The notes beneath the pieces are model-generated. The model saw nothing but the letters and a program-made list of their open reading frames with translations, did no database searches and was not told the origin of the DNA. A stretch of DNA of 64,000 nucleotides from Actinoplanes ianthinogenes (GTDB lineage Bacteria > Actinomycetota > Actinomycetes > Mycobacteriales > Micromonosporaceae): NCBI RefSeq assembly GCF_018324205.1, contig NZ_AP023356.1, forward strand, positions 1,984,001-2,048,000, given 5' to 3'. The translations under genes and the position numbers were made by a program. Positions 48,676 through 57,323 of this stretch are shown here, piece by piece; position 1 is the first letter of the stretch; each line of letters starts with the position of its first letter.

Positions 48676-49523
48676 GCCGCCAGCTCCTCACCCACACGAG
48701 CCGCTGCCGCGGTCATGATGTCCAGGTTGCCGGCATATCTCGGGAGGAAGTCTCCCGCACCGGAGATCTCCAGGAACACCGCCACCCTTCCATGATCGAA
48801 CTGCGGCTCGTTCAGCAGGCGATATCCGGGTACGTAACGGGCCACCGCCGCGACCATCGCCACGATCGACTCACCGATCGCGTCGGCGTCCGCGTCCGGG
48901 CCGATCTCGCAGAACACCGTGTCCCGCATGACCAGCGGCGGATCGGCGGGATTCAGCACGACGATCGCCTTGCCCCGGGCCGCACCGCCGACCACCGCCA
49001 GTGCACGGCCGGTCGTGCGGGTGAACTCGTCGATGTTGGCGCGGGTCCCGGGCCCGGCCGAGCGGGACGCGACGGTGGCGACGATCTCGGCGTAGCTGAC
49101 GGGGGTGCACCGGGAGACGGCGTGCACGATCGGGATCGTCGCCTGCCCGCCGCAGGTGATCAGGTTGAGATTCGGCGCGCCGAGATGGTCCCGCAGATTG
49201 ACCCCGGGCACCACGAGCGGCCCCACCGCCGCCGGCGTCAGGTCGATCGCGCGGATCCCGGCCTCGGCGTATCGCGGCGCGGCCGCCCGGTGCACCGCCG
49301 CCGACGTGGCCTCGAAGACCAGGTCGGGCAGCGGGTCCTGGGCGAGCAGCCAGTCGGCGCCCGTCGCGCTGGTGGCGAGGCCGAGATCGGCTGCGCGGCG
49401 CAGTCCCGGGCTGTCCGGGTCGATGCCCACCATCCAGCGCGGCTCGATCGTCGCCGAGCGCCTCAGCTTGTGCAGAAGGTCGGTGCCGATGTTGCCGGAA
49501 CCGACGATGGCGGCCGTCAGCAT
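48672..49523 (-). CDS. hsaG: Acylating (propion)aldehyde dehydrogenase HsaG
   Basis: A 283-residue CoA-acylating aldehyde dehydrogenase, partner of HsaF, converting propanal to propionyl-CoA. NAD loop GSGNIGTDL (8-16), nucleophile C124 in [11 protein letters not shown], and the C-terminal [12 protein letters not shown] docking block. Somewhat shorter than the usual 300 residues. Starts 7 bases inside the hsaE end. Confidence 0.94.
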   Translation of the reverse strand: MLTAAIVGSGNIGTDLLHKLRRSATIEPRWMVGIDPDSPGLRRAADLGLATSATGADWLLAQDPLPDLVFEATSAAVHRAAAPRYAEAGIRAIDLTPAAVGPLVVPGVNLRDHLGAPNLNLITCGGQATIPIVHAVSRCTPVSYAEIVATVASRSAGPGTRANIDEFTRTTGRALAVVGGAARGKAIVVLNPADPPLVMRDTVFCEIGPDADADAIGESIVAMVAAVARYVPGYRLLNEPQFDHGRVAVFLEISGAGDFLPRYAGNLDIMTAAAARVGEELAA

Positions 49524-50305
49524 CGGTCGCCCGCGAAGGACAGCCGCACCTCGCCGAGCCCGGCGAAGATCCCGCGGTAGGACGATCCCGGGTGCACGTC
49601 GATCGCCCGGGTGCACGCGCCCGGCAGCACCAGATGGCCGGCGCGCAACCGCACCCCGAAACCGGCGACCGTCCGCGCCAGCCAGGCGACCGCGGTCACC
49701 GGATCGCCGAGCACCGCGTCGGACCGCCCCCGCGCCACCGGCGTGCCGTCCGCGAGCAGCACCGCCTCGATCCCCCGGAGGTCGATCTCCCCCGGTGGCA
49801 CCCGCCCGGCGCCGACCACGAACCCGGCCGACGAGGCGTTGTCCGCGATCGTGTCGGCCAGGCTGATGGTCCAGTCCTCGATCCGGCTGTCGATCAGCTC
49901 GATCGACGGCGCGACGAACTCGGTCGCCGCCAGCACGTCCGCCTCGGTGCAGTCCGCGCCGGGCAGGTCCGCGCCGAGCAGGAAGGCCACCTCGATCTCG
50001 ACCCGCGGGTAGCAGTAGCGCGACGCGTCGACCGGCTCGTCCTCGGACAGCCGCATGTCGGCCATCAGGTGCCCGTAATCCGGCTCGTCGACGCCCATCA
50101 TCTGCTGCATCGCCTTCGACGACAGCCCGACCTTGTGCCCCACCACCTCGCTGTCCCGGCGGCGGATGTTGGCGAGCTGGATCGCGTAGGCGTCGGCGAC
50201 GGTCAGGTCCGGCCACTCGCGCACCAGCGGCGGGATCGGCTTGCGGTCCCGCTCGGCGACCCGCAGCCAGTCGGCGAGCGCGAGCCGGTCAGCCTCGGTC
50301 AGCAT
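49517..50305 (-). CDS. hsaE: 2-hydroxypentadienoate-type hydratase HsaE
   Basis: A 262-residue FAH/MhpD-fold hydratase that adds water to the 2-hydroxyhexa-2,4-dienoate released by HsaD. Metal-binding acids are in [11 protein letters not shown] (E103 and E105) and [29 protein letters not shown] is the typical N-terminal substrate loop. It overlaps both the dehydrogenase gene upstream (17 bases) and hsaG downstream. Confidence 0.93.
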   Translation of the reverse strand: MLTEADRLALADWLRVAERDRKPIPPLVREWPDLTVADAYAIQLANIRRRDSEVVGHKVGLSSKAMQQMMGVDEPDYGHLMADMRLSEDEPVDASRYCYPRVEIEVAFLLGADLPGADCTEADVLAATEFVAPSIELIDSRIEDWTISLADTIADNASSAGFVVGAGRVPPGEIDLRGIEAVLLADGTPVARGRSDAVLGDPVTAVAWLARTVAGFGVRLRAGHLVLPGACTRAIDVHPGSSYRGIFAGLGEVRLSFAGDRC

Positions 50306-51839
50306 GGTGACCTCCCAGGTCGTGGGCCGCGGCGCCGGGGCGCCCGGAGAGGACGGCAGCGGCGGCGGCGCGCCCGGCCCGGCGTCCGGAGAAGACGCAG
50401 TCGGCCAGCGACAGGCCGCTCACATAGCTGCGCGAACAGATGCCGACCGCGGTCCGCCCGGCGGCGAAGAGGCCCGGCACCCCCAGCACCCGCCCGGTCT
50501 CCTCGTCGACCCGCAGACCCCCGAGGGTGAGCATCGGCGCGGGGAGGGCGGTCCGGTTCCGGACCGAGACATCGAGCATGGCGTACGGCGGGAGCCCGGT
50601 CGCCGCCCCGGCCGTCGCGATCAGCCCGGCCGGGTCGACGCCGGCCCGCCGGGCGACGTCCTCCAGCGTCGCCCCGGTGACCTTGCCGAAGGTGAGCAGC
50701 CACAGGGCCTGCCACCGCTGGAACCACAGCGTCTGCGACCACAGCTGACGGCGGGCCCGGGCGAGGGTGGCGGCGTCGAGCAGCAGCCACGCCCGCGCCC
50801 CGGGTGAGCGCAGGATCGCCTCGCCGACCGCGGCGCCGTACCGGGACAGGTCACCGACCTTCCTGCCGTCCCGGTCGACCAGCTGCCCGTCGAGCATGGC
50901 CGCCGGCGGGCTCAGGAACCGCCAGATGCTCACCCGGTCCAGGTGCGCGGTGGAGCCGCCGGCCGCGACGCCGAGCCGGATGCCCGAGCCGTCGTCGCCG
51001 GGCGTGCCCAGCCGCAGCCCGCCCCGGTAGTCCGGCGCGTGCTCACGCATCATCGCGCGGTCGAAGACGAACCCGCCGGCGCACAGGATGGTGCGGCCGG
51101 CCGCGATCCGCAGCGGGCGCGCGTACCGCCTCTCCAGCCAGGCGACCGGCCGATGCAGCGCGCGTCCCAGTCCCGGCAGGTAAAGGCCCGGTTTGACCGA
51201 CCAGCGATGCAGCACCCGATGCACGGGCCGCGCCCATCCCGCCAGGGTGCGGCACTCGACCCCGGTGACCCGCCCGGCGGCGTCGGTGATCAGCCGTTCG
51301 GCCCGGGTCTGGGCGAGCACCACGACGCCACGCTGCCGCACGGCGTCGGCGAGCCGCGCGAAGAGCACCCGCCCGGACGTCCCCCGCGCCAGCACCCGGT
51401 GACCGCGTGGCGCCGACTGGCCGAACGCCGTCTCGCTGCCGGAGAAGTAGAGGTAGTGACGGTTGGTCGGATACGACGTCTTGTACGGGCAGAGCCGCGC
51501 GTCGAACGGCACCCCGAGCCCGGCCAGCCAGTCGAGCATCCCGGCGCTCTGCTCGCAGAACCGCCGCAGGGTGCCGGCCGAGACCGTGTCACCGACCTCC
51601 TCACGCAGGTAGTCGGCCATCTCCCGCGGGGTGTCGGCCACCCCGGCCGCCCGCTGCTGCCGGGTGCCGCCACCGGCGTAGACGACCCCGCCGGAGATGG
51701 CGGTGGCCCCGCCGCCGCCGAACCGGTCGAGCACCAGCACGCGGGCGCCCGCGTCGGCGGCCTCGATGGCGGCGCACGCCCCGGCCGCGCCGAAGCCGAC
51801 CACCACGACGTCGGCCGTCTCGGCCGCGGATGACGTCAT
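50289..51839 (-). CDS. Probable 3-ketosteroid delta4-(5alpha)-dehydrogenase
   Basis: A 516-residue FAD flavoprotein. The dinucleotide loop is VVVGFGAAGACAAIEA, with GGGATAISGGVVYAGGG next. The C-terminal SRSYVSGLSLADCVFSG block puts Y472 and S474 two apart, matching the Tyr/Ser pair (Tyr466/Ser468) described for the delta4-(5alpha)-dehydrogenase of Rhodococcus jostii. It lacks the KstD-type ending, so delta1 activity is unlikely. GGAGGT precedes the ATG. It leads the hsaE-G-F operon and is divergent from kstD across one KstR box. A related fumarate-reductase-like enzyme is the alternative. Confidence 0.75.
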   Translation of the reverse strand: MTSSAAETADVVVVGFGAAGACAAIEAADAGARVLVLDRFGGGGATAISGGVVYAGGGTRQQRAAGVADTPREMADYLREEVGDTVSAGTLRRFCEQSAGMLDWLAGLGVPFDARLCPYKTSYPTNRHYLYFSGSETAFGQSAPRGHRVLARGTSGRVLFARLADAVRQRGVVVLAQTRAERLITDAAGRVTGVECRTLAGWARPVHRVLHRWSVKPGLYLPGLGRALHRPVAWLERRYARPLRIAAGRTILCAGGFVFDRAMMREHAPDYRGGLRLGTPGDDGSGIRLGVAAGGSTAHLDRVSIWRFLSPPAAMLDGQLVDRDGRKVGDLSRYGAAVGEAILRSPGARAWLLLDAATLARARRQLWSQTLWFQRWQALWLLTFGKVTGATLEDVARRAGVDPAGLIATAGAATGLPPYAMLDVSVRNRTALPAPMLTLGGLRVDEETGRVLGVPGLFAAGRTAVGICSRSYVSGLSLADCVFSGRRAGRAAAAAVLSGRPGAAAHDLGGHHADRG

Positions 51840-51875
51840 CGCACCTCCGATCAGTGGTGCTCAATGCTCGATAAC

Positions 51876-51889
51876 TATAACCTGTTCTA
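51876..51889. promoter_or_regulatory. KstR operator abutting the kstD start
   Basis: TATAACCTGTTCTA matches TnnAACnnGTTnnA exactly. Its first six bases are also a good -10 hexamer, 8 bases from the GTG that immediately follows the box, so repressor, promoter and start codon coincide. Confidence 0.85.
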
Positions 51890-53521
51890 GTGACCGTGAC
51901 GGAAGACGAGTTCGACCTGGTCGTGGTCGGCAGTGGCGGCGCCGGCCTGGTCGCGGCGCTGACGGCGGCGCACCACGGGCTGCGGGCGATCGTGCTGGAG
52001 AAGGCCGGAACGTATGGTGGTTCTACCGCGCGATCGGGTGGTGGCCTGTGGCTGCCGGGCAACGAGGTGCTGCGCCGGGCCGGGGTGCGGGACAGCGCCG
52101 AGGACGCGCGGGACTATCTCGCCCACGTCGCCGGGCCGGACGTGGCGCCGGAGCGGCGGGACGCCTTCCTGGCGGCGGCGCCGGCGATGCTGGCGTTCGT
52201 GCGGGCGCACACGCCGCTCGACTTCGCCTGGGTGCCCGGTTATCCGGACTACTACCCCGAGGCGCCCGGGGGACGGGCGGGAGGGCGCAGCATCGAGCCG
52301 CGGCCGTTGGACACCCGGCTCGTCGGGGCGGACCTCGGGACGCTTGCCGCGCCGTACCGGAAAGCTCCTGATGGTGTGTCGGTGACCCAGGTGGACTATC
52401 GCTGGCTGGCACTGGGCACCCGGCATCCGCGGGCGGTCCGCACCGCGGCCCGGCTCGCCGTCCGCGGGCTGCTCGCCCGGGTGTCGCGGCGGCGGACGCT
52501 GACCATGGGGCAGGCACTCGCGGCCGGGCTGCGGGCCGGACTGCGCGCGGCGGGCGTCGAGGTCCGGCTCGGGACGCCGATGACCGAGCTGCTCGTCGAG
52601 GACGGGCGGGTGGCCGGGGTGCACGCGGGCTCCCGGGTCGTTCGCGCGCGGCGAGGGGTGCTGCTGGCCTGCGGCGGGTTCGAGCACAACGAGCCGATGC
52701 GCCGGAAACATCACGATCTCGGGGTGGAGTGGACCGTCGGGGCGACCGGGAACACCGGGGACGGCATCGAGGCGGGTGAGCGGCTCGGGGCGGCGCTCGA
52801 CCTGATGGACGAGGCGTGGTGGGGACCGTCGATACCGCTCACCGGCGGGCCGTACTTCTGCCTCGCCGAGCGCAACCAGCCGGGCTGCCTGATGGTGGAC
52901 AGCAGCGGGCGGCGGTTCGTCAACGAGGCGGCGCCCTATGTGGACGCAGTGCACGCGATGCTCGGCCCGGGGGTGCGGCTGCCCGCCTGGCTGGTGGCCG
53001 ACCAGACCTACCGGGACCGATATCTGTTCGCCGGGCGGGGGCCGCGGACACCGCTGCCGAAGCGATGGCTGGCGGCCGGGATCGCGCATCGGGTGGACAC
53101 CCTCGACGAACTGGCCTGGCGGATCGGCGTGCCGGCCGAGGCGCTGCGGGACACGGTGCGGCGGTTCAACGAGTTCGCGGCGCGCGGGCACGACGACGAC
53201 TTCGGGCGCGGGGACTCGGCGTACGACCGGTATTACGGCGACCCGCGCCAGCGGCCCAACCCGTGCCTGGGTGCGGTGGCCCGGCCGCCGTTCTACGCGT
53301 TCCGGATGGTGCCCGGGGACCTGGGGACCAAGGGTGGGCTGCGCACCGACGAACGGGCCCGGGTCCTGCGGCCGGACGGCACGGCCATCCCCGGGCTGTA
53401 CGCGGCCGGCAACGTCAGCGCCGCGGTGATGGGGCGCAGCTACGCCGGCGCGGGCGCCACCCTCGGGCCGGCGCTGACCTTCGGCTACCTCGCGGCCCTC
53501 GACCTCGCCGGGGAGAACTGA
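51890..53521 (+). CDS. kstD: 3-ketosteroid delta1-dehydrogenase KstD
   Basis: A 543-residue flavoprotein closely similar to KstD (Rv3537), which introduces the C1-C2 double bond before ring B opening. FAD loop VVVGSGGAGLVAAL, then EKAGTYGGSTARSGGG; the PGYPDYYPEAPGGRAGGRSIE region is diagnostic. The catalytic C-terminal motif SYAGAGATLG gives Y518 and G522, the Tyr-x3-Gly pair used in KstD1. GTG at this position or 6 bases later; no Shine-Dalgarno, so leaderless translation is likely. About 20 residues shorter than Rv3537 through loop losses. Confidence 0.95.
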   Translation: MTVTEDEFDLVVVGSGGAGLVAALTAAHHGLRAIVLEKAGTYGGSTARSGGGLWLPGNEVLRRAGVRDSAEDARDYLAHVAGPDVAPERRDAFLAAAPAMLAFVRAHTPLDFAWVPGYPDYYPEAPGGRAGGRSIEPRPLDTRLVGADLGTLAAPYRKAPDGVSVTQVDYRWLALGTRHPRAVRTAARLAVRGLLARVSRRRTLTMGQALAAGLRAGLRAAGVEVRLGTPMTELLVEDGRVAGVHAGSRVVRARRGVLLACGGFEHNEPMRRKHHDLGVEWTVGATGNTGDGIEAGERLGAALDLMDEAWWGPSIPLTGGPYFCLAERNQPGCLMVDSSGRRFVNEAAPYVDAVHAMLGPGVRLPAWLVADQTYRDRYLFAGRGPRTPLPKRWLAAGIAHRVDTLDELAWRIGVPAEALRDTVRRFNEFAARGHDDDFGRGDSAYDRYYGDPRQRPNPCLGAVARPPFYAFRMVPGDLGTKGGLRTDERARVLRPDGTAIPGLYAAGNVSAAVMGRSYAGAGATLGPALTFGYLAALDLAGEN

Positions 53522-54333
53522 TGCCCATCGACCCTGACACCGCGGTCGGCGCCGAGCTGCCCAGCCGCGACCTGAGCTGGGACAGCACCGACGTGCTGCT
53601 CTACCACCTGGCGATCGGCGCGGACGAGCTGTCCTACGTCTACGAGGACGCGCTGTGCGGGGTGCTGCCCACCTTCGCCACCGTGGCGACCACGCTGCGC
53701 GACACCGCGCCGCCGTCGGTGACGATGCCCGGCGTGGACGTCGACCTGACCCGGGTGGTGCACGGCCGCCAGGAGCTGGAGATCCACCGGCCGATCCCGG
53801 TGAAGGGCCGGTGCGTGGCGCGGTCCCGGATCGTCGCGGTGCACGACAAGGGCAGCGCGGCGGTCGTCGTCACCGAGACGGTCACCGAGCTGTTCACCAG
53901 CCGGATCAGCATCTTCGTCAAGGGCGCGGGCGGATTCGGCGGGGATCGCGGCCCGGACACCCGGGTGCCGATGCCGGACCGCGAGCCGGACGCCGAGGTG
54001 CTCACGCCGACCGACCCGCGGCAGGCCCTCTGGTACCGGCTTCTCGGCGACCGCAACCCGCTGCACGTCGACCCGGCGTTCGCGGCCCGCGCGGGGTTCG
54101 GCCGCCCGATCCTGCACGGCCTCTGCACCTACGGCATGGTCCTGAAAGCGGCCGTCGGCGGGGAGCCGGACCGGGTCGCCGGTTATCAGGCCCGCTTCGC
54201 CGGGGTGGTCCATCCGGGCGAGACGCTGCGCACCCGGATCTGGTACGAGGACGACCGCCTGCTGCTGACCGCCACCGTCGCCGACCGCAACGACGCCCCG
54301 GCCCTCTCCGACGCCGTCGTCACCCTCCGCTGA
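53521..54333 (+). CDS. MaoC-type enoyl-CoA hydratase (Rv3538-like)
   Basis: A 270-residue double hotdog hydratase. The N-terminal half carries YHLAIGADELSYVYEDAL and PVKGRCVARSRI; the C-terminal half has the hydratase-2 motif, GDRNPLHVDPAFAARAGFGRPILHGLC, with catalytic D and H in the DRNPLHVD stretch. It follows kstD with a one-base overlap, as Rv3538 follows Rv3537. Likely hydrates a side-chain enoyl-CoA; the exact substrate is not established here. Confidence 0.88.
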   Translation: MPIDPDTAVGAELPSRDLSWDSTDVLLYHLAIGADELSYVYEDALCGVLPTFATVATTLRDTAPPSVTMPGVDVDLTRVVHGRQELEIHRPIPVKGRCVARSRIVAVHDKGSAAVVVTETVTELFTSRISIFVKGAGGFGGDRGPDTRVPMPDREPDAEVLTPTDPRQALWYRLLGDRNPLHVDPAFAARAGFGRPILHGLCTYGMVLKAAVGGEPDRVAGYQARFAGVVHPGETLRTRIWYEDDRLLLTATVADRNDAPALSDAVVTLR

Positions 54334-54464
54334 TCCCCCTTCCGGTCCGCCGCTGTCACCGGGACGGCGGGCGGTGAGCACGCGCGGGCGGAATTGCCGC
54401 GACGGGTCGGCTCCGGGTCGATACGCTGGCGCGTCGGTTGATCATGGTGGTTCCGGGAGGGTTT

Positions 54465-54992
54465 GTGAACGTGCTGGGTGAACTGGTGGTTCTGCGGGCG
54501 ATGCGGGTGAGTGACGCCGACTCGCTGTGGCGGTGGAATCACGACCCGGACGTCATGCGGTTCATGGTGGAGGGTTATCCGCAGACGCCGGAGACCGTCG
54601 AGAAGTTCCTCGCCGAGCGGGGGCGCAACGCCTACGGCGACACGCTGTTCGGGGTGGAGAGCCGCAAGGACGGCAAGCTGATCGGGCTGGTCGGGTTGCA
54701 GGGTGCGGAGCCGGAGACCGGGAACGCCGAACTCACCATCTACCTCGGCGAGAAGGAGTACTGGGGGCAGGGATACGCCACCGACGCGATGCGGACCGCC
54801 TGCCGGTACGGCTTCGACAAGATGCGCCTGCACCGGATCTGGCTGACCGTCGTGGTCGGGAACGACGCCGCGCACCACGTCTACCAGAAGGTCGGCTTCG
54901 TCGACGAGGGCCGGCTGCGCCAGGCGTCCCGCCGCGACGGGCAGTGGCGCGACGTGCACATCATGGGCCTGCTGGAGGGCGAACTCCGCTGA
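54465..54992 (+). CDS. GNAT-family N-acetyltransferase
   Basis: A 175-residue acetyltransferase of the RimJ/RimL type. Start VNVLGELVVLRAMRVSDADSLWRW; acetyl-CoA loop around EYWGQGYATDAMRTACRYGFDKMRLHRIWLTVVVGN, followed by VYQKVGFVDEGRLRQA. GGGAGG is 4 bases before the GTG. The 3' end overlaps the convergent ltp2 gene by 32 bases. Probably unrelated to steroid breakdown. Confidence 0.87.
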   Translation: MNVLGELVVLRAMRVSDADSLWRWNHDPDVMRFMVEGYPQTPETVEKFLAERGRNAYGDTLFGVESRKDGKLIGLVGLQGAEPETGNAELTIYLGEKEYWGQGYATDAMRTACRYGFDKMRLHRIWLTVVVGNDAAHHVYQKVGFVDEGRLRQASRRDGQWRDVHIMGLLEGELR

Positions 54993-56106
54993 GGATCAGG
55001 CCGCTGGTCGGTACCCCGGTGCCGGCCGTGACCAGCACCGGGCCGTCGCCCGGGACCTGGTTCACGGCGGTGCCGCGGACCTGCCGGACCGCCTCGGCGA
55101 TCCCGTTCATGCCGTGGATGTACGCCTCCCCCAGCTGCCCGCCGTGCGGGTTGATCGGCAACCGGTCCTCCGCGATCACGTGCCGCGCCTCGCCCCGGCC
55201 GCAGAAGCCGAGCTCCTCCAGCTGCATCAGGACGTACGGCGTGAAGTGGTCGTACAGCACCGCGGCCCGCACGTCCGCCGGCCCGAACCCGGACTGCTCC
55301 CACAGCTGCCGCGCCACCACCCCCATCTCCGGCAGCGCGGCGAGGTCGTCCCGGTAATAACTGGTCATCACGAACTGGTCCGGCGCGCTGCCCTGCGCGG
55401 CCGCGCACACCACGGCGGGCGCCCGGCGCAGGTCACGAGCGCGCTCGAGCGAGGTGACCACGAGCGCGACCGCGCCGTCGCTCTCCTGGCAGCAGTCGAG
55501 CAGCCGCAGCGGCTCGGCGATCCAGCGTGACGCCCGATGGTCGGCCAGGGTGATCGGCCGCCCGTGGAACCACGCGGCCGGATTGGTCGCCGCGTGCCGC
55601 CGCGCCGCCACGGTGACCCGCCCGAAGTCGTCGGTCGTCGCGCCGTAGTCGTGCAGATAGCGCTGGGCCACCATGGCCACCTGCGCCGCCGGCGTGGCGA
55701 GTCCCATCGGGTGATGCCAGCTCGCGTCCGGCCCGGGCGGCACCGAGGCCCGCCCGAACCGGCGGCCGGACCGCTCGTTCAGCGCGCGGTAACAGACCAC
55801 CGTCCGGGCGATTCCGGCCGTCACCGCGAGCACCGCCTGCTGCACGACCGCGCAGGCGGCTCCCCCGCCGTACGCTATCCGGCTCAGGAAGGTCAGCGGA
55901 CCCGCGCCGATCTCCCGGGCCACCGCGATCTCCGCGGTGTCGTCCATGCTGAACGTGGTCAGCCCGTCGACGTCGGACGGCCGCAGGCCGGCGTCGTCGA
56001 GCGCCGCCCGCACCGCCTCCACCGCGAGCCGCAACTCGCTGCGCCCGGAGTCCTTGGAGAACTCGGTCGCCCCGATCCCCGCGATCGCCGCGGCCCGGGC
56101 GATCAT
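54961..56106 (-). CDS. ltp2: Side-chain retro-aldolase Ltp2
   Basis: A 381-residue thiolase-fold protein similar to Ltp2 (Rv3540c), the aldolase that removes the last three side-chain carbons as propionyl-CoA from 17-hydroxy-3-oxo-chol-CoA intermediates. The usual thiolase nucleophile position reads YGGGAAC, without a cysteine after the glycine turn, as expected for an aldolase. Landmarks: DCCQESDGAVALVV, LYDHFTPYVLMQLEELGFC and INPHGGQLGEAYIHGMNGI. It overlaps the ChsH fusion gene (ATGA), whose DUF35 part should be its obligate partner. Confidence 0.92.
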   Translation of the reverse strand: MIARAAAIAGIGATEFSKDSGRSELRLAVEAVRAALDDAGLRPSDVDGLTTFSMDDTAEIAVAREIGAGPLTFLSRIAYGGGAACAVVQQAVLAVTAGIARTVVCYRALNERSGRRFGRASVPPGPDASWHHPMGLATPAAQVAMVAQRYLHDYGATTDDFGRVTVAARRHAATNPAAWFHGRPITLADHRASRWIAEPLRLLDCCQESDGAVALVVTSLERARDLRRAPAVVCAAAQGSAPDQFVMTSYYRDDLAALPEMGVVARQLWEQSGFGPADVRAAVLYDHFTPYVLMQLEELGFCGRGEARHVIAEDRLPINPHGGQLGEAYIHGMNGIAEAVRQVRGTAVNQVPGDGPVLVTAGTGVPTSGLILSGVRPPAGP

Positions 56107-57314
56107 GACGCCATCCGCACGACGCCGGAGACGTGCTCGCCCGCCGCCGTCCGCCCGGCGACCGTCACCTCGTCGCCGCGCGCGTGCCCGCTGAAGGTCA
56201 GCGTGTCGTAGGCGTAGCACGGTGTCCCGAGCCGGATCGCGATGCCGCGCAGCGTCACCTCCGGCCCGGCCCAGTCGGTCACGTAGCGCTGCACGAACCC
56301 GGTCGTGGCCAGGATGTTCAGGAAGATGTCCCGGCTGCCGCGCCGCACCGCCGCGTCCCGGTCGTGGTGCACGTCCTGGAAGTCCCGGGTGGCCAGCGCG
56401 GTACTGATGATCACCGTCGGGGTCACCACGAGTTCCCAGGACGGCAGGTCCACACCGACCGGCCGCCACACCGGCAGCCCGTCGGCGAACCCCACCTGGA
56501 CCCGCGCCCCGATGATCGGCCGGAGCCCGCGCAGTTCGGCCACCATCCGCACCCCCTCGTCCAGGTCGACCAGCGCGACCGTCACCGGTGACCGGCGTCC
56601 GGGCAGCGGCGGATGGTGGTGCACGACGTAGCTGTGGATGGTCCCGGTGCCGGCCGCCACCACGTAGGAGGGCTTGAGGGCGCCGCACGCCGGACAGGCC
56701 GGGCCGGGCGGGTGGCGCAGCGTCCCGCACTCACCGCAGCTCTGGATGCGCAGCTCACCGGCCTCGACCCCGGCCCAGAAGAACGACGTGTCCGGGCTGA
56801 TCACCGGCCGGAGGGGCGCCGATCGCACCTGGTCGGCGACGCCGGGGCGGAACTTGAGCACCCGGAAGCTCATCTCGGCCACCGGCTCACCGGCCACCTC
56901 CCAGACGCTCGTCGTGGTGACGAACCAGCCCTCCCCCAGCGCGGTCCGCTTCGGCCCGGCCACACTCGTCAGCCGGCTGCGGACCGCGACGGTCTCCCCG
57001 TCGCGCAGGTAGCGGTGATAGGTCTGGGCGCAATCGGTCGCCACCACCGACGTGAAACCGGCCTCGTCCAGCGCCGCCGACATGTCGTGCAACGGATCGG
57101 GGGAGGGAGTAGAGGGTCGCAGGCCCCGCATCGTCCACACCTGCACCATCGCGGGCGGTGCCACCCCGTCCCGCTCGTAGACCGGGTTGGCGTCCCCGAT
57201 CGCGGCCAGCCAGTCCCGGATCGCCGTCCGGTTCACCGGGTCCCGCGCCGGCCGCGCCGGTGACAGCCCCGCCTCGGCGATGCGCCGCGCGGCCGCCTCG
57301 ATGGTCTCGGACAT
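56103..57314 (-). CDS. Fused ChsH2-ChsH1 hydratase with DUF35 domain
   Basis: A 403-residue protein joining two genes that are separate in M. tuberculosis. Residues 1-160 are the MaoC-like half of ChsH2; 175-290 are its DUF35 part with zinc ribbon C193, C196, C207, C210 and an OB fold; 293-403 match ChsH1, including STALATRDFQDVHHDRD with catalytic D311 and H316 and the YVTDWAGP phrase. Together they would hydrate the C17(20) enoyl-CoA and hand it to Ltp2. It keeps the gene order fadE29-chsH2-chsH1-ltp2 in a single frame with no stop or start between the parts. Confidence 0.9.
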   Translation of the reverse strand: MSETIEAAARRIAEAGLSPARPARDPVNRTAIRDWLAAIGDANPVYERDGVAPPAMVQVWTMRGLRPSTPSPDPLHDMSAALDEAGFTSVVATDCAQTYHRYLRDGETVAVRSRLTSVAGPKRTALGEGWFVTTTSVWEVAGEPVAEMSFRVLKFRPGVADQVRSAPLRPVISPDTSFFWAGVEAGELRIQSCGECGTLRHPPGPACPACGALKPSYVVAAGTGTIHSYVVHHHPPLPGRRSPVTVALVDLDEGVRMVAELRGLRPIIGARVQVGFADGLPVWRPVGVDLPSWELVVTPTVIISTALATRDFQDVHHDRDAAVRRGSRDIFLNILATTGFVQRYVTDWAGPEVTLRGIAIRLGTPCYAYDTLTFSGHARGDEVTVAGRTAAGEHVSGVVRMAS

Positions 57315-57323
57315 CCCGCCCCC

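Noticed and set aside
50289-51839. A second delta1-dehydrogenase (KstD paralogue)
   Set aside because: The C-terminal active-site block reads SYVSG rather than Tyr-x3-Gly, which fits the delta4-(5alpha) enzymes better.
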